Assembly: GCF_023824315.1 (NCBI RefSeq)
Contig: NZ_CP098732.1
Coordinates: 930,001 to 994,000 of the forward strand
Length of the DNA: 64,000 bases
From: Acinetobacter tibetensis
GTDB taxonomy: Bacteria > Pseudomonadota > Gammaproteobacteria > Pseudomonadales > Moraxellaceae
Direction: 5' to 3'
In this document: in pieces, positions 47,930 through 58,189 of the stretch
Position numbering within the stretch: the first letter of the stretch is position 1
How the letters are laid out: the number at the start of each line of letters is the position of its first letter
Notes under the pieces: model-generated
Seen by the model: only the letters and a program-made list of their open reading frames with translations
Told to the model about the DNA's origin: nothing
Database searches by the model: none
Translations under genes and position numbers: made by a program

Positions 47930-48013
47930 TTATACAGGGATTATTGGAAGATAATACTATGAATGACATTTTACAATATTGGTTGAAATATCAATGATTG
48001 GAGTTTTTCAGCT

Positions 48014-49234
48014 ATGACGTCTTCAATACAGACGAAGGAAAGCATGGATGAAGCTGTGGCAAATCTTCAGCCACAAGGGATGATTGTAAAAATTGTAGGT
48101 GCTGTGGCACTGGCACATCTACTGAATGACTTGATTCAAGCCGTTCTGCCTGCGATTTACCCGATGCTGAAAACCAACTTCTCGCTGAGCTTTGCTCAAG
48201 TTGGACTCATTTCATTGGTATATCAAATTACTGGTTCATTACTGCAACCTTGGATTGGTCTTTATACCGACAAAAATCCTAAACCGTATTTATTGCCACT
48301 GGGTATGTTAGTGACCTTGAGTGGTATTTTATTGTTGGCATTTTCTCCTAGTTTTACGGTATTGCTTATCGGGTCTGCTCTGATTGGCGTGGGGTCATCG
48401 ACCTTTCATCCAGAGGCTTCACGTGTGGCGCGTATGGCATCGGGTGGGCGTTTTGGCACAGCACAATCGACCTTTCAGGTGGGAGGTAATACAGGAACTG
48501 CAATAGGACCTTTATTGGCTGCGCTGATTATTGTGCCCTTTGGACAGCATGCAGTGGCCTTGTTGATTGTGTTTGCATTACTTGCCATTTGGGTATTGTT
48601 TGGTGTGAGTCGTTGGAGTATCGGCTACAGTAAAAAACAACTGGCGGCCAAAGCACAACAAGTACAAAGTAAATTGCACGGGCGCCAGTTAGTGATCGCG
48701 CTCTCGACCATCTGCGTGCTGATGTTCGCCAAATTTACTTATATTGCCAGTATCAGTAATTACTTTACTTTTTACTTGATGCATAAATTCCATATCAGTT
48801 TGCAAAGCGCTCAGTTGCATTTATTTGCCTTTTTGGCTGCGGTGGCATTAGGAACCTTTGCAGGTGGACCAATTGGTGACAAGATTGGACGTAAAGCAGT
48901 GATTTGGGTGTCGTTTGTCGGCATGGCACCCTTCGCTTTAATGATGCCGTTTGCCAATCTTTTTTGGACCACAGTATTGTCGGTAATCACAGGCTTGGTG
49001 TTGTCTTCTGCCTTTGCTGCCATGGTGGTGTATGCACAAGAAGCGGTACCTGGACGAGTGGGCATGATTGCAGGTTTAATGTTCGGTTTAATGTTTGGCG
49101 TGAGTGGCATTGCCGCGGCAGGTTTGGGCTATTTGGCAGATTTAAAGGGCATTGAATGGGTATTTGGTGTGTGTTCGTTATTACCATTACTGGGTTTTGC
49201 CACTGCATTTTTACCGAAGACCCAAGCAAATTAA
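48014..49234 (+). CDS. fsr: MFS transporter, fosmidomycin-resistance (Fsr) type
   Basis: 406 residues and about twelve helices. Family text includes AHLLNDLIQAVLPAIYPMLK near residue 35, QPWIGLYTDKNPKPYLLPLG, GVGSSTFHPEASRVARMASG near 125 and GGPIGDKIGRKAVIWVSF, which fit the Fsr group of drug exporters. Substrates in this organism are unknown. It lies divergent from the AraC regulator with about 85 bases between them. Confidence 0.87.
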   Translation: MTSSIQTKESMDEAVANLQPQGMIVKIVGAVALAHLLNDLIQAVLPAIYPMLKTNFSLSFAQVGLISLVYQITGSLLQPWIGLYTDKNPKPYLLPLGMLVTLSGILLLAFSPSFTVLLIGSALIGVGSSTFHPEASRVARMASGGRFGTAQSTFQVGGNTGTAIGPLLAALIIVPFGQHAVALLIVFALLAIWVLFGVSRWSIGYSKKQLAAKAQQVQSKLHGRQLVIALSTICVLMFAKFTYIASISNYFTFYLMHKFHISLQSAQLHLFAFLAAVALGTFAGGPIGDKIGRKAVIWVSFVGMAPFALMMPFANLFWTTVLSVITGLVLSSAFAAMVVYAQEAVPGRVGMIAGLMFGLMFGVSGIAAAGLGYLADLKGIEWVFGVCSLLPLLGFATAFLPKTQAN

Positions 49235-49374
49235 ACCGAATACCGCAGAACTTTATGCTCAGACGCGCTATCTTAGAAAATGAACAAGATGGCGCGTTTG
49301 TTTTTTACTGGGTTGTTGTGTCCAAAACCAATACAACGATGGGTGAACCGTTTTGATTCTGGAAGATGAATGTC

Positions 49375-49842
49375 ATGACTACTCCCGATGCTGTAATAAA
49401 AATTTCCTTAGGCTTGGAGCAGCTCAGCTTTGAACTCGATGGGCAGCACTTTCAGATTGATAAAGGCTTACAATTCATCAAGTCGAATAGTATGCGTCAT
49501 GGTCTACTAGACGAACTCGCCATTGAATTGATGATCTATGTGATTGAAGAAATATTAGAATCGCTTCCCATTCAATATGCTCCACCCAAAAATGCAATCA
49601 CTGAGGATGCTTTATTTCAACAAGTGTTGAGCTTATTTTTTCCGAATCAGCACAATATAGATCGAGTGCAGCTTGAAAGTGGCTTTAATGAGTTTATCGA
49701 GTATCGCGAATATTATGTGTGTAAAGTAGCGGAGCAGGGCGTATTCAGTCTGGTTTACTTTGTATTTTTACGCGAGATGATGCATCACTGGAATGTGATC
49801 GATACGAAATTTGAATCGCTTGAAACCGCTAAATCACTTTAA
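49375..49842 (+). CDS. Hypothetical protein
   Basis: 155 residues from the ATG at 49375, which sits nine bases after GGAAG; an ATG at 49366 touches that ribosome site. No signal peptide or membrane helix is visible, and acidic and aromatic residues are common (EFIEYREYYVCKVAEQGVFS). I do not recognise the family. It overlaps the next, convergent gene by four bases. Confidence 0.7.
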   Translation: MTTPDAVIKISLGLEQLSFELDGQHFQIDKGLQFIKSNSMRHGLLDELAIELMIYVIEEILESLPIQYAPPKNAITEDALFQQVLSLFFPNQHNIDRVQLESGFNEFIEYREYYVCKVAEQGVFSLVYFVFLREMMHHWNVIDTKFESLETAKSL

Positions 49843-50042
49843 AAGCGTAAAAAATAAGGAAAGATCGACAGTAGAATACCAATACTACCAAGCAAAACAT
49901 TGCTTTCAATAAAATAAGGGAAAACCATTAGAACCAGACCGACAACAAAAGGCACGGTCAGTTTTTGTTTTTTGCCATACAGAAAATAGCCTAAACCAAT
50001 TGAGCTAAAGATCACGCCGAGAAAAAGTTGGGTTGCGTTCAT
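49839..50042 (-). CDS. Small membrane protein, two or three helices
   Basis: 67 residues, almost entirely hydrophobic: FLGVIFSSIGLGYFLYG, a short KKQK turn, VPFVVGLVLMVFPYFI and VLLGSIGILLSIFPYFL. It is similar to small Acinetobacter proteins sometimes labelled 'amino acid transport protein', a label without experimental support that I know of. Confidence 0.7.
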   Translation of the reverse strand: MNATQLFLGVIFSSIGLGYFLYGKKQKLTVPFVVGLVLMVFPYFIESNVLLGSIGILLSIFPYFLRF

Positions 50043-50121
50043 GATGATGTTTCGTGCATTGTTATTTTCTGGTGAATATTATGCCAAGATTCTTAAAAGA
50101 ATATTTAAAAAAAAGAGCGTC

Positions 50122-50493
50122 ATGATGCAACCTTATAACAAATACTTAAAACTTCCATCGCGTGATTTACGCAACAATATGACCGATGCTGAACACTGGC
50201 TATGGCAAAGATTACGCCGTAAGCAAATTTTAGGATTACAGTTTTATCGGCAAAAGCCAATTCTTAACTTTATCGTGGATTTTTATTGTTCCTCTGCGAA
50301 CCTCGTCATTGAGTGTGATGGAGGACAACATTACACCGAAGATGGTCGTTTAGCAGATCAAATTCGAGATCAGGCTTTAAGTGAGTTAGGACTAGTGGTG
50401 CTGAGGTTTAGTAATCGGCAGATTTTGACTGAAACTGATGCTGTGGTGGAACAGGTTTATTGGATTGCGAAACAGAGGTTGGAATCCCCCTAA
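50122..50493 (+). CDS. DUF559 endonuclease-like protein
   Basis: About 123 residues from the ATG at 50122. DUF559 features of the PD-(D/E)xK fold are clear: NMTDAEHWLWQRLRRKQILG, FYRQKPILNFIVDFYC, LVIECDGGQHYTEDGRLADQ and LSELGLVVLRFSNRQIL. Such proteins resemble Vsr-type nucleases; function unknown. The last codons (ESP and stop) run into a C/G-rich palindromic repeat, so the natural C-terminus may have been replaced or capped by that repeat. Confidence 0.82.
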   Translation: MMQPYNKYLKLPSRDLRNNMTDAEHWLWQRLRRKQILGLQFYRQKPILNFIVDFYCSSANLVIECDGGQHYTEDGRLADQIRDQALSELGLVVLRFSNRQILTETDAVVEQVYWIAKQRLESP

Positions 50494-50585
50494 ATCCCCC
50501 TTTGTGAAAGGGGGACTTTACGCGAATTTGATGATGGTTTTTTGATTCTCGGTACTCCCTCCTTTTTAAAGGAGGGTTGGGGAGG
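50488..50585. repeat. Two C/G-tract palindromic repeats
   Basis: CCCCCTTTGTGAAAGGGGG at about 50497-50515 and CTCCTTTTTAAAGGAGGG at about 50559-50576, followed by TTGGGGAGG. The same design, a C tract, a short AT core, a G tract and a trailing GGGGA box, occurs at 25.96 and 51.55-51.63 kb. They look like dispersed small palindromic elements. Confidence 0.75.
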
Positions 50586-50587
50586 AT

Positions 50588-51097
50588 TTATTTGAAGATT
50601 TTATCCCAAAAAATATTGTAATCATGCATCATTGCTTCAAAAGATTTTGAATCAGCAGTTTTATCTAAATTGCTTATAACTGTTTCATATACTTTATTGC
50701 TTTGATCTTCTGAAATACCGCTAACCTTGACTTGGATTTCTCTAGCCTTATCTTTCATATAACCTAATAAATATTCTGGCATAACCAAATTTGATGGTCG
50801 TAGAATTCCTTGTTTAAGTGCAACTCTACTAGCTCGCATTTGTTTTGAATATTTTGAACTGATAATACCTATAATTAAGAATGTTGGGAGTTTAGTGAAA
50901 GTATAGATATCTTTGTCACCTGTAAGAACATCAATACCAATACTTCGAAGAAAGTAGCGATTAATATTTGGTGGAAAATTCAATGATTCAGGTAGTTTTT
51001 CTATTTCAGATAAAGGAAAAATATGTTGTTCATATTGATCTAGGTTAGATGTATTTCCTAATAGAAAGTTTCTTAGATGAGTTTCAGCTTGATGCAT
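50588..51097 (-). pseudogene. C-terminal part of a split hypothetical protein
   Basis: 169 codons, same frame as the gene upstream and separated from it only by TAA and two codons. It reads MHQAETHLRNFLLG, INRYFLRSIGIDVLTGDKDI and KLPTFLIIGIISSKYSKQMR. No ribosome site is visible before this ATG. I think it is the C-terminal part of one gene interrupted by a nonsense codon; it could also be a second gene. Confidence 0.55.
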
Positions 51098-51103
51098 TTG
51101 TTT

Positions 51104-51472
51104 TTAAAAATACTCTGACTCATCGTTAAAGTCATTATTTTGTCGTTTTATATATATTAATGTCCGCCATGATAGTGATGCACAAAATTTTGAAAGCCAT
51201 TCACTGTAAGATGAAATATATTGTTTTTTGTCTAAGCTAGGCAAAAATATTTGTTCGGAAAATAGCTTTTCCCATCCTGAAAATAAAATTTCACAGTTAT
51301 GACAAAGTAGATATTCTTTGAAAATATCTTGTTGCCTTTTATTTATATTCTTTATGTCACGGAGATAACCTGTAGCACTTGTTCGTTTTAACCATTTGCC
51401 TACAAATTTTGGAATTAAATGGCTTTCTTTTAAATTAGTTTCATCTTTACAAAGAGCGCAGATACCATGCAT
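51104..51472 (-). CDS. Zinc-finger (HNH-like) hypothetical protein, N-terminal part
   Basis: 122 codons ending at an in-frame TAA. The Cys/His pattern ICALCKDETNLKESHLIPKF then YLLCHNCE is a CxxC...H...CxxC treble-clef or HNH-like zinc site. The catalytic His and Asn typical of an active HNH nuclease are not clear. The frame continues beyond the stop as the next entry. C/G-tract repeats flank the pair on both sides. Confidence 0.6.
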   Translation of the reverse strand: MHGICALCKDETNLKESHLIPKFVGKWLKRTSATGYLRDIKNINKRQQDIFKEYLLCHNCEILFSGWEKLFSEQIFLPSLDKKQYISSYSEWLSKFCASLSWRTLIYIKRQNNDFNDESEYF

Positions 51473-51542
51473 TTACAAACTCATTAGAATATTGAATAGG
51501 TTGTTATTTGATCTTATATAAAATATTTGAATGCAACAATAA

Positions 51543-51634
51543 TCCCTCCCAACCTCCCTTTAAAAAGGGAGGGGCTGTCACGTAATTCACTTGATACGCA
51601 AAAGTTCCCCTCTTTTTAAAGAGGGGGTAGGGGA
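51543..51634. repeat. Two more C/G-tract palindromic repeats
   Basis: CCTCCCTTTAAAAAGGGAGG at about 51553-51572 and CCCCTCTTTTTAAAGAGGGG at about 51606-51625, followed by GTAGGGGA. The second ends just beyond the metH stop and may act as its transcription end. Confidence 0.75.
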
Positions 51635-54600
51635 TTAAACAATCGAATCATCTAAATTCGGCCCTAACCAACGCTTCGCTTCATCGAGTGTCCAACCTTT
51701 ACGTTTTGCATAATCTTCAAGTTGGTCTTGAGATATTTTGCCCACGTTAAAGTATTCACTTTGAGGATGTGAATAATAGAAACCACTTACTGAAGATGGT
51801 GGCATCATCGCAAAGTGCTCAGTGAGTTTAGTGCCGATTTTGTCTGTAGACCCTAACCAGTCAAACAACACCGCTTTTTCAGAGTGCTCTGGACACGCTG
51901 GGTAACCCGGCGCAGGGCGAATGCCGACATATTTCTCTTTAATCAGCTCTTCATTGGTGAGTGTTTCATCTGCTTTATAACCCCAGAACTCTTTACGAAT
52001 GCGTTCATGCAAATGTTCGGCAAAGGCCTCAGCAAAACGGTCTGCCAATGACTGAACTAAAATTGCAGAGTAGTCATCGCCTTTGGCTTTGTATTCATTC
52101 GCTAATTCTTCTGCACCAAAAATCGATACAGTGAATCCACCTAAGTAGTCCTGTTGCTCACGGTCAGTACGAATGTAATCTGCCAAAGACAAGTTTGGTT
52201 TACCTGTGACTTTGTCAGATTGCTGACGCAAATGTTCAAATGTATGCGTAACATTTTGACCCGCTTCATCAAATACGCTGATGGTGTCGGCGTCAGTGCG
52301 CTGAGCAGGGAACATACCAAATACAGCACGTGCATCAAAAAGGTTGTTGTCGATAATATCTTTCAACATTGCTTGAGCTTGGTTGTACAAATCTGTTGCA
52401 GCTTCGCCAACCACTTCATCTTGTAAAATTTTCGGGAACTTACCAGCCAAGCTCCAAGAAATGAAGAATGGTGTCCAGTCAAAATATGCAACCAATGTTT
52501 CAAGCGGGTAGTTTGTTAAAACTTGAGTTCCCAAAAGGTTTGGTTTTGCTGGAACGTAGCTTTCATCAATTTTAAAACCGTTTTTAACAGACTCTGCATA
52601 AGTTAGCTTGGCAGCTTTAGGTTGTTTGTTGGCTAAGCGCTCACGAATTTTGGCATATTCAGCACGGTGTTCTTCAATGAATTTTCCACGCATTTCTTTT
52701 GAAAGCAGTGTAGTTGCAACACCCACAGCACGTGAGGCATCGGCAACATAAATCACCGCATCGTTATGGTACTGAGGATCAATTTTTACTGCTGTGTGTG
52801 CTTTCGATGTCGTAGCACCACCAATTAATAAAGGAATATTAAAACCTTTACGTTGCATTTCTTTCGCAACAAACACCATTTCATCTAAAGATGGAGTAAT
52901 CAGACCTGACAACCCGATGATGTCACATTTTTCATCAATCGCAGTTTGCAAGATTTTCTCACAAGGTACCATCACACCAAGGTCAACAATGTCGTAACCA
53001 TTACAGCCGAGTACAACACCCACAATATTTTTACCAATATCGTGTACGTCGCCCTTAACAGTTGCCATCAGGACTTTACCTTTAGATTGGCTACCTGTTT
53101 TTTCAGCTTCAATGTACGGGTTGAGCCAAGCCACAGCTTGCTTCATGACACGTGCAGATTTCACAACCTGTGGTAAGAACATTTTGCCTGAACCGAACAA
53201 GTCACCGACCACGTTCATACCGTCCATCAAAGCGCCTTCAATCACATCTAATGGACGTTTAGCTTTTAGACGAGCTTCTTCGGTATCTTCGTCAATGTAT
53301 GTGGTAATACCTTTGACTAATGCATATTCAAGACGTTTTTCTACAGGTTCGTTACGCCATTCAAGGTTTTCGGCTTCACGTTGTGCTCCGCTATGACCAC
53401 GGTATTTTTCAGCGACTTCAAGCAGTTTTTCTGTGGCGTTTTGGCCAGACTCACCTTGGTTCTGGTTTAAAACAACATCTTCAACCGCATCTTTGAGTTC
53501 TTTAGGAATATCATCATAAATTGCCATTTGGCCAGCATTTACAATCCCCATAGTCATGCCTTGTTTAATGGCATGGTACAAGAACACAGAGTGAATGGCT
53601 TCACGAACAGGCTCATTTCCACGGAATGAGAACGATACGTTCGATACACCACCAGAAATCATGGCATGAGGTAAGTTCTGTTTAATCCAACCTGTGGCTT
53701 CAATAAAATCGACGCCATAGTTATTGTGTTCTTCAATACCTGTTGCCACTGCAAACACGTTCGGGTCAAAAATAATATCTTCAGCAGGGAAGCCAACATC
53801 ATTGACCAAAACATCATAAGAACGTTTACAGATTTCACGTTTGCGTGCAGCAGTATCTGCCTGACCTGTTTCATCAAAGGCCATCACAATAATCGCGGCA
53901 CCATATTGACGGCAGAGGCGAGCCTTTTCGACAAACTCGTCATAACCTTCTTTTAACGAAATCGAGTTAACAACAGGTTTACCTTGTACACATTTTAAGC
54001 CTGCTTCAATGATTTCCCATTTTGATGAGTCAATCATGATTGGCACACGTGAAATATCTGGCTCAGATGCCACAAGATTTAAGAAATGAACCATCGCATT
54101 TTGCGAATCGAGCATCCCTTCATCCATGTTAATGTCAATAATCTGTGCGCCAGCTTCCACTTGTTGCTGTGCAACTTCTAAAGCTTCAGAAAAGTTTTCT
54201 TCACGAATAAGACGTAAGAATTTTTTTGAACCTGTAACGTTAGTACGTTCACCCACGTTTACAAACAGTGAGTCATCATAAATATTAAATGGTTCTAAAC
54301 CACTTAAGCGGCAAGCTGGTTTAGTTTCAGGAATTTGACGGGGTGCAATGTCTTTTACAGCATTGGCAATAGCACGAATATGGTCTGGTGTTGTACCACA
54401 GCAACCGCCGGTAATATTGATCAAACCACTTTCTGCAAATTCTTTTAAGAAGGCAGCAGTTTGTTCTGGTGTTTCGTCATATTCACCAAAAGCATTTGGT
54501 AAGCCTGCATTTGGATGAGCAGAAATGAACGTATCAGCAACATCAGATACGGTTTTAACGTGAGGACGCATGGCATCTGCACCAAGGGCACAGTTAAAAC

Positions 54601-55321
54601 CAATTGAAAGTAAATCACCATGACGCACAGAGTTCCAGAACGCTTCGGCAGTTTGACCTGTCAAGGTACGGCCTGAGGCATCGGTAATGGTGCCTGAAAT
54701 CATGAGTGGTAATTCATGACCAATTTGCTTAAAGACTTCTTTCACCGCAAAAATTGCAGCTTTACAGTTTAATGTATCAAAAACGGTTTCAATCAGAATG
54801 ATATCTGCACCACCTTCAATCAGCGCATGAGTGGCCTCAATGTAGTTTTCTTTTAGCGCATCAAAGGTAATGTTACGAAAGGCAGGATCATTTACATTGG
54901 GTGAAATTGAACAGGTACGCGATGTTGGGCCGAGTACACCCGCTACAAAACGAGGTTTGTCAGGTGTTGAATATTTTTCACAAGCTGCTTTGGCTAAACG
55001 CGCTGCTTCACGGTTAATCTCGGGAACAAGGTCTTCCATGTGGTAATCAGACATAGAAACACGTGTGCCGTTAAAGCTGTTGGTTTCAATAATGTCTGCG
55101 CCTGCATCAAGATAAGCTTCATGAATGCCTTGAATGATTTCTGGCTGTGTTAAAACTAAAAGGTCATTGTTACCTTTTAAGTCATGTGCCCAATCTGCAA
55201 AACGCTCACCACGGTAATCTTCTTCTTCAAGCTTATGGCGTTGAATCATGGTGCCCATCGCACCATCAATGATCAATATACGCTCAGCGAGAAGCTTTTT
55301 AAGGGTGGTAAGCGTGGACAT
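51635..55321 (-). CDS. metH: Cobalamin-dependent methionine synthase
   Basis: 1228 residues from the ATG at 55321, preceded by a GGGG-type ribosome site; the frame is open a little further. Modules in order: homocysteine domain with zinc Cys in GFNCALGAD and [10 protein letters not shown], pterin domain ([18 protein letters not shown] near 370), B12 cap and binding domain with [20 protein letters not shown] near 760, and the C-terminal AdoMet activation domain ([29 protein letters not shown]). It makes methionine from homocysteine and methyl-tetrahydrofolate. No cobalamin riboswitch is obvious upstream. Confidence 0.97.
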   Translation of the reverse strand: MSTLTTLKKLLAERILIIDGAMGTMIQRHKLEEEDYRGERFADWAHDLKGNNDLLVLTQPEIIQGIHEAYLDAGADIIETNSFNGTRVSMSDYHMEDLVPEINREAARLAKAACEKYSTPDKPRFVAGVLGPTSRTCSISPNVNDPAFRNITFDALKENYIEATHALIEGGADIILIETVFDTLNCKAAIFAVKEVFKQIGHELPLMISGTITDASGRTLTGQTAEAFWNSVRHGDLLSIGFNCALGADAMRPHVKTVSDVADTFISAHPNAGLPNAFGEYDETPEQTAAFLKEFAESGLINITGGCCGTTPDHIRAIANAVKDIAPRQIPETKPACRLSGLEPFNIYDDSLFVNVGERTNVTGSKKFLRLIREENFSEALEVAQQQVEAGAQIIDINMDEGMLDSQNAMVHFLNLVASEPDISRVPIMIDSSKWEIIEAGLKCVQGKPVVNSISLKEGYDEFVEKARLCRQYGAAIIVMAFDETGQADTAARKREICKRSYDVLVNDVGFPAEDIIFDPNVFAVATGIEEHNNYGVDFIEATGWIKQNLPHAMISGGVSNVSFSFRGNEPVREAIHSVFLYHAIKQGMTMGIVNAGQMAIYDDIPKELKDAVEDVVLNQNQGESGQNATEKLLEVAEKYRGHSGAQREAENLEWRNEPVEKRLEYALVKGITTYIDEDTEEARLKAKRPLDVIEGALMDGMNVVGDLFGSGKMFLPQVVKSARVMKQAVAWLNPYIEAEKTGSQSKGKVLMATVKGDVHDIGKNIVGVVLGCNGYDIVDLGVMVPCEKILQTAIDEKCDIIGLSGLITPSLDEMVFVAKEMQRKGFNIPLLIGGATTSKAHTAVKIDPQYHNDAVIYVADASRAVGVATTLLSKEMRGKFIEEHRAEYAKIRERLANKQPKAAKLTYAESVKNGFKIDESYVPAKPNLLGTQVLTNYPLETLVAYFDWTPFFISWSLAGKFPKILQDEVVGEAATDLYNQAQAMLKDIIDNNLFDARAVFGMFPAQRTDADTISVFDEAGQNVTHTFEHLRQQSDKVTGKPNLSLADYIRTDREQQDYLGGFTVSIFGAEELANEYKAKGDDYSAILVQSLADRFAEAFAEHLHERIRKEFWGYKADETLTNEELIKEKYVGIRPAPGYPACPEHSEKAVLFDWLGSTDKIGTKLTEHFAMMPPSSVSGFYYSHPQSEYFNVGKISQDQLEDYAKRKGWTLDEAKRWLGPNLDDSIV

Positions 55322-55761
55322 AAATAACCCCAATACACGGCAAGTCTTGAAATGGAGCATATTTTAACAGAACTCAGACTTAATTTTATTTTAATTCAGC
55401 TTTTTGACTGTCAAGTTAGTAGTATTCATGCAAAAAAGAAGAGTTATTTGGCGATTTCATTGAAATGCAATATTACATAGGCATGATGAATCTATTTCGA
55501 TTTCAAGGTGAAAGCGCATCAGAGAGTGACAAATTTTTTTACAATTCTGAAAATCAACTACTTTTTTGCATGAAATATTTTTTTGTTATAAGTATTTGAA
55601 AAAAACAGATTTACAGCTAAAAATCCTCCCCATCGTAGCGCGGAGTGATTTAAAACAGGTCAATTGTTAAAAATTTGGCTTTATATGACACCTGTTTGTC
55701 ATATAATTGTCATAATTTAATTGAACAATAAGGGGATTTTATTATCCTCTTAACCGTCTGC
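55322..55761. promoter_or_regulatory. Divergent region between metH and the phosphate transporter
   Basis: About 440 bases without a gene. It is AT-rich and contains a Pho-box-like direct repeat (listed separately) near the transporter end. No riboswitch fold is evident. Confidence 0.6.
55696..55714 (+). promoter_or_regulatory. Pho-box-like direct repeat
   Basis: TTGTCATATAATTGTCATA: two TGTCAT units whose starts are 11 bases apart, the spacing used by PhoB. It lies about 50 bases upstream of the phosphate transporter gene. Confidence 0.65.
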
Positions 55762-57384
55762 ATGAATTCAAAAACTCCTCCCGTCCAAGATCGTATGCAT
55801 TCAGCATCGAACAAGTCGACGAATGTGCATGTTCCAACACCGAAGTTTTTTATGCCGGTGTTTTTTACGGTCATTATTGCGACCCTCATTTATATTGGGT
55901 TTCAGGTATCTGCGGACTTGTCGCATGTACCACCATTAAGTTTGTATTCTGTTATTCTTTTAGCGACGGCATTATTGATTGCACTAGGCTTTGAGTTTGT
56001 GAATGGTTTCCATGACACAGCCAATGCAGTTGCAACAGTGATTTATACCAATGCACTGTCTGCGCCTGTTGCGGTGATGTGGGCTGGTTTTTGTAATTTC
56101 CTTGGGGTTATGGTCGCTAGCGGCGCGGTTGCTTATGGCATTATTGCTTTACTGCCAGTTGAACTGATTATGAATGTGAGTTCAGGGGCAGGCTTTGCGA
56201 TGGTCTTTGCCATGCTGATTGCTGCAATTCTGTGGAATTTAGGTACTTGGTTCTTGGGTATTCCTGCATCGAGCTCGCACACTTTGATTGGTTCTATTTT
56301 GGGTGTAGGGATTATGAACTACCTATTACACTCGGGTAGTGGTGCCAGCGGTGTCGATATGGACCAAGTGATGAAAGTGGGTAAAGCATTACTGTTTTCT
56401 CCTTTAATCGGTTTTGCATTTGCTGCTGTTGTTTTCTTATTGGTGAAAAAAATCTTCAAGCGTCAGCTCGAATTATTCCAACCACCTGAAGGCAATAAGC
56501 CTCCACCACCACTTATTCGTGCCATTCTAATTTTTACCTGTACAGGGGTAAGCTTTGCACATGGTTCAAACGATGGTCAAAAAGGCATGGGCTTAATCAT
56601 GTTAATTTTGATTGGTTTGGTGCCATTGGCTTATTCACTGAATAAGAATTTAGACTCAGCACATATCCAGTCATTTGAGCAATTGTCATCTCAAGCTGCG
56701 GTTGCTATGTATCCCGCACATGCAGACATTCCAGATGAACAAGCGCGTCAAACCATTACTGCTTATATTCAAACCAAAGAAATGACTCCAGAAGTGGTGC
56801 CTGCTTTGGCAAGTTTGACCGATCATTTGGGTGACCGTATTTCGCAATATGGCGACTTGAAAAATATTCCTGAAGATGCAATTTCATCTATTCGTAATGA
56901 TATGTATTTGAGCACAACAGCGTTCAAACGTTTGGATAAAGCAGACCAGTTACCTGCGATGCCTGAAGCTCAGCAAAAGGTGGTGAAAGAGTATCGTAGC
57001 AAGTTGGATAGTTTCTTACAGTACATTCCAACGTGGGTAAAAGTTGCAGTCGCTTTGGCTTTAGGTCTAGGTACAATGGTGGGTTGGAAGCGTATTGTGG
57101 TGACTGTCGGTGAGCGTATTGGTAAGCATCACATGACGTATGGTCAGGGTATGTCTGCTGAACTTGTGGCAATGTCGACCATTGCAGCGGCGGATGGTTT
57201 TGGTATGCCAGTTTCTACAACTCACGTATTAAACAGTGCGGTTGCAGGTACGATGGTAGCCAACAAGTCAGGTTTGAATTTTGCCACTGTAAAAACAATT
57301 CTTTCGGCATGGATTTTTACACTTCCTGCCACCATTTGTTTATCTGGTGGTTTATACTGGATTTTCCTCCAGTTCGTTTCTTAA
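55762..57384 (+). CDS. pit: Inorganic phosphate transporter, Pit family
   Basis: 540 residues with about ten helices. The Pit signature appears twice in the usual inverted manner: ALGFEFVNGFHDTANAVATV near residue 80 and VSFAHGSNDGQKGMGLIMLI near 270. A long cytoplasmic loop (about residues 300-410) lies between. It imports phosphate, often as a metal-phosphate complex, using the proton gradient. A PhoB-type site precedes it, suggesting induction when phosphate is scarce. The start is weak; an ATG at codon 12 is possible. A strong terminator follows. Confidence 0.93.
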   Translation: MNSKTPPVQDRMHSASNKSTNVHVPTPKFFMPVFFTVIIATLIYIGFQVSADLSHVPPLSLYSVILLATALLIALGFEFVNGFHDTANAVATVIYTNALSAPVAVMWAGFCNFLGVMVASGAVAYGIIALLPVELIMNVSSGAGFAMVFAMLIAAILWNLGTWFLGIPASSSHTLIGSILGVGIMNYLLHSGSGASGVDMDQVMKVGKALLFSPLIGFAFAAVVFLLVKKIFKRQLELFQPPEGNKPPPPLIRAILIFTCTGVSFAHGSNDGQKGMGLIMLILIGLVPLAYSLNKNLDSAHIQSFEQLSSQAAVAMYPAHADIPDEQARQTITAYIQTKEMTPEVVPALASLTDHLGDRISQYGDLKNIPEDAISSIRNDMYLSTTAFKRLDKADQLPAMPEAQQKVVKEYRSKLDSFLQYIPTWVKVAVALALGLGTMVGWKRIVVTVGERIGKHHMTYGQGMSAELVAMSTIAAADGFGMPVSTTHVLNSAVAGTMVANKSGLNFATVKTILSAWIFTLPATICLSGGLYWIFLQFVS

Positions 57385-57403
57385 AGTTCTTAAGAGACGG
57401 AAT

Positions 57404-57433
57404 TAAAGCGCTGCATGGTCAGCGCTTTTTTTA
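57404..57433 (+). terminator. Terminator after pit
   Basis: AAGCGCTG, loop CATGGT, CAGCGCTT, then a T run: a strong rho-independent terminator 20 bases after the stop codon. Confidence 0.9.
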
Positions 57434-57674
57434 TGCCTGTTTGATTATAAACTCCATCGTTTTGATGTGAAGAAAGGCTGCTTTAGCACAGGTACTCATT
57501 GCGATTAGAAGCAGATTGATTGCTATGCTTCAATCAGATTCACGCCTATTTTCATAGATATTTCAAAAGCAAAAGTGTCAATGATGATTAAAACAAGAGG
57601 CAGGCAGCTTTGTTTTTATTTTGGCAAGGATTTAGATGCGGCAATACTTTGGTTTTGAAAAATACGAATTGAAT
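57434..57674. other. Intergenic stretch without recognisable feature
   Basis: No gene or RNA is visible between the pit terminator and the pga terminator. Confidence 0.5.
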
Positions 57675-57702
57675 AAAAAAGACCCCAAGATATCTTGAGG
57701 TC
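57675..57702 (-). terminator. Terminator of the pga operon
   Basis: On the minus strand GACCTCAAGATATCTTGGGGTC is followed by TTTTTT: a near-perfect stem plus T run downstream of pgaD. Confidence 0.82.
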
Positions 57703-57739
57703 AATTGTTTTAAAAAGGGGAGCAGTGATCTATATTTCA

Positions 57740-58162
57740 TTATGCTAGATCAACGATTTGCCCTTGATCATTATGATGAACCACGGTGATTTTATGCTGT
57801 CGAGATTGTTCAATTTTTTGGTTGCTGAGCTCGAAATAATCGGCATATTGCTGTGTCGTTAAAGACTGTTCTTGCTCTACTTTAACACTTGCAGACGGCA
57901 TAAATCGACTCCAGAGCAATAACCCCACACTACAGAGCAGCAGTTCTAATCCACCATATTCAATGCTTATACTCAGTGCACTTAACAGATGGTGTACCGC
58001 TGAACTTTTCTGTAATTGTATGAGAATCCAGACCAGTAAGAAGGGACGCCAAAGCATGAACCATGCACCCCACATTAATGCCGTAGTGGTATTCGACATA
58101 TAGCGTTTATGCCAAGGCAGTAAATGACGCAAATCAATCACTAAATCATGTTGAGATTTCAT
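57740..58162 (-). CDS. pgaD: PNAG synthesis accessory protein PgaD
   Basis: 140 residues with two membrane helices (TALMWGAWFMLWRPFLLVWI and LELLLCSVGLLLWSRFM) and a polar tail. PgaD is the small inner-membrane partner of the PgaC synthase and is needed for polymerisation. Sequence conservation of this family is low, so position after pgaC is the main support. Confidence 0.85.
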   Translation of the reverse strand: MKSQHDLVIDLRHLLPWHKRYMSNTTTALMWGAWFMLWRPFLLVWILIQLQKSSAVHHLLSALSISIEYGGLELLLCSVGLLLWSRFMPSASVKVEQEQSLTTQQYADYFELSNQKIEQSRQHKITVVHHNDQGQIVDLA

Positions 58163-58189
58163 TTTGAGATACTCTAATCGTGTTGAGTG

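Noticed and set aside
55322..55695. Cobalamin or SAM riboswitch upstream of metH
   Set aside because: I could not find the conserved B12-box or SAM-type stems; the region is simply AT-rich.
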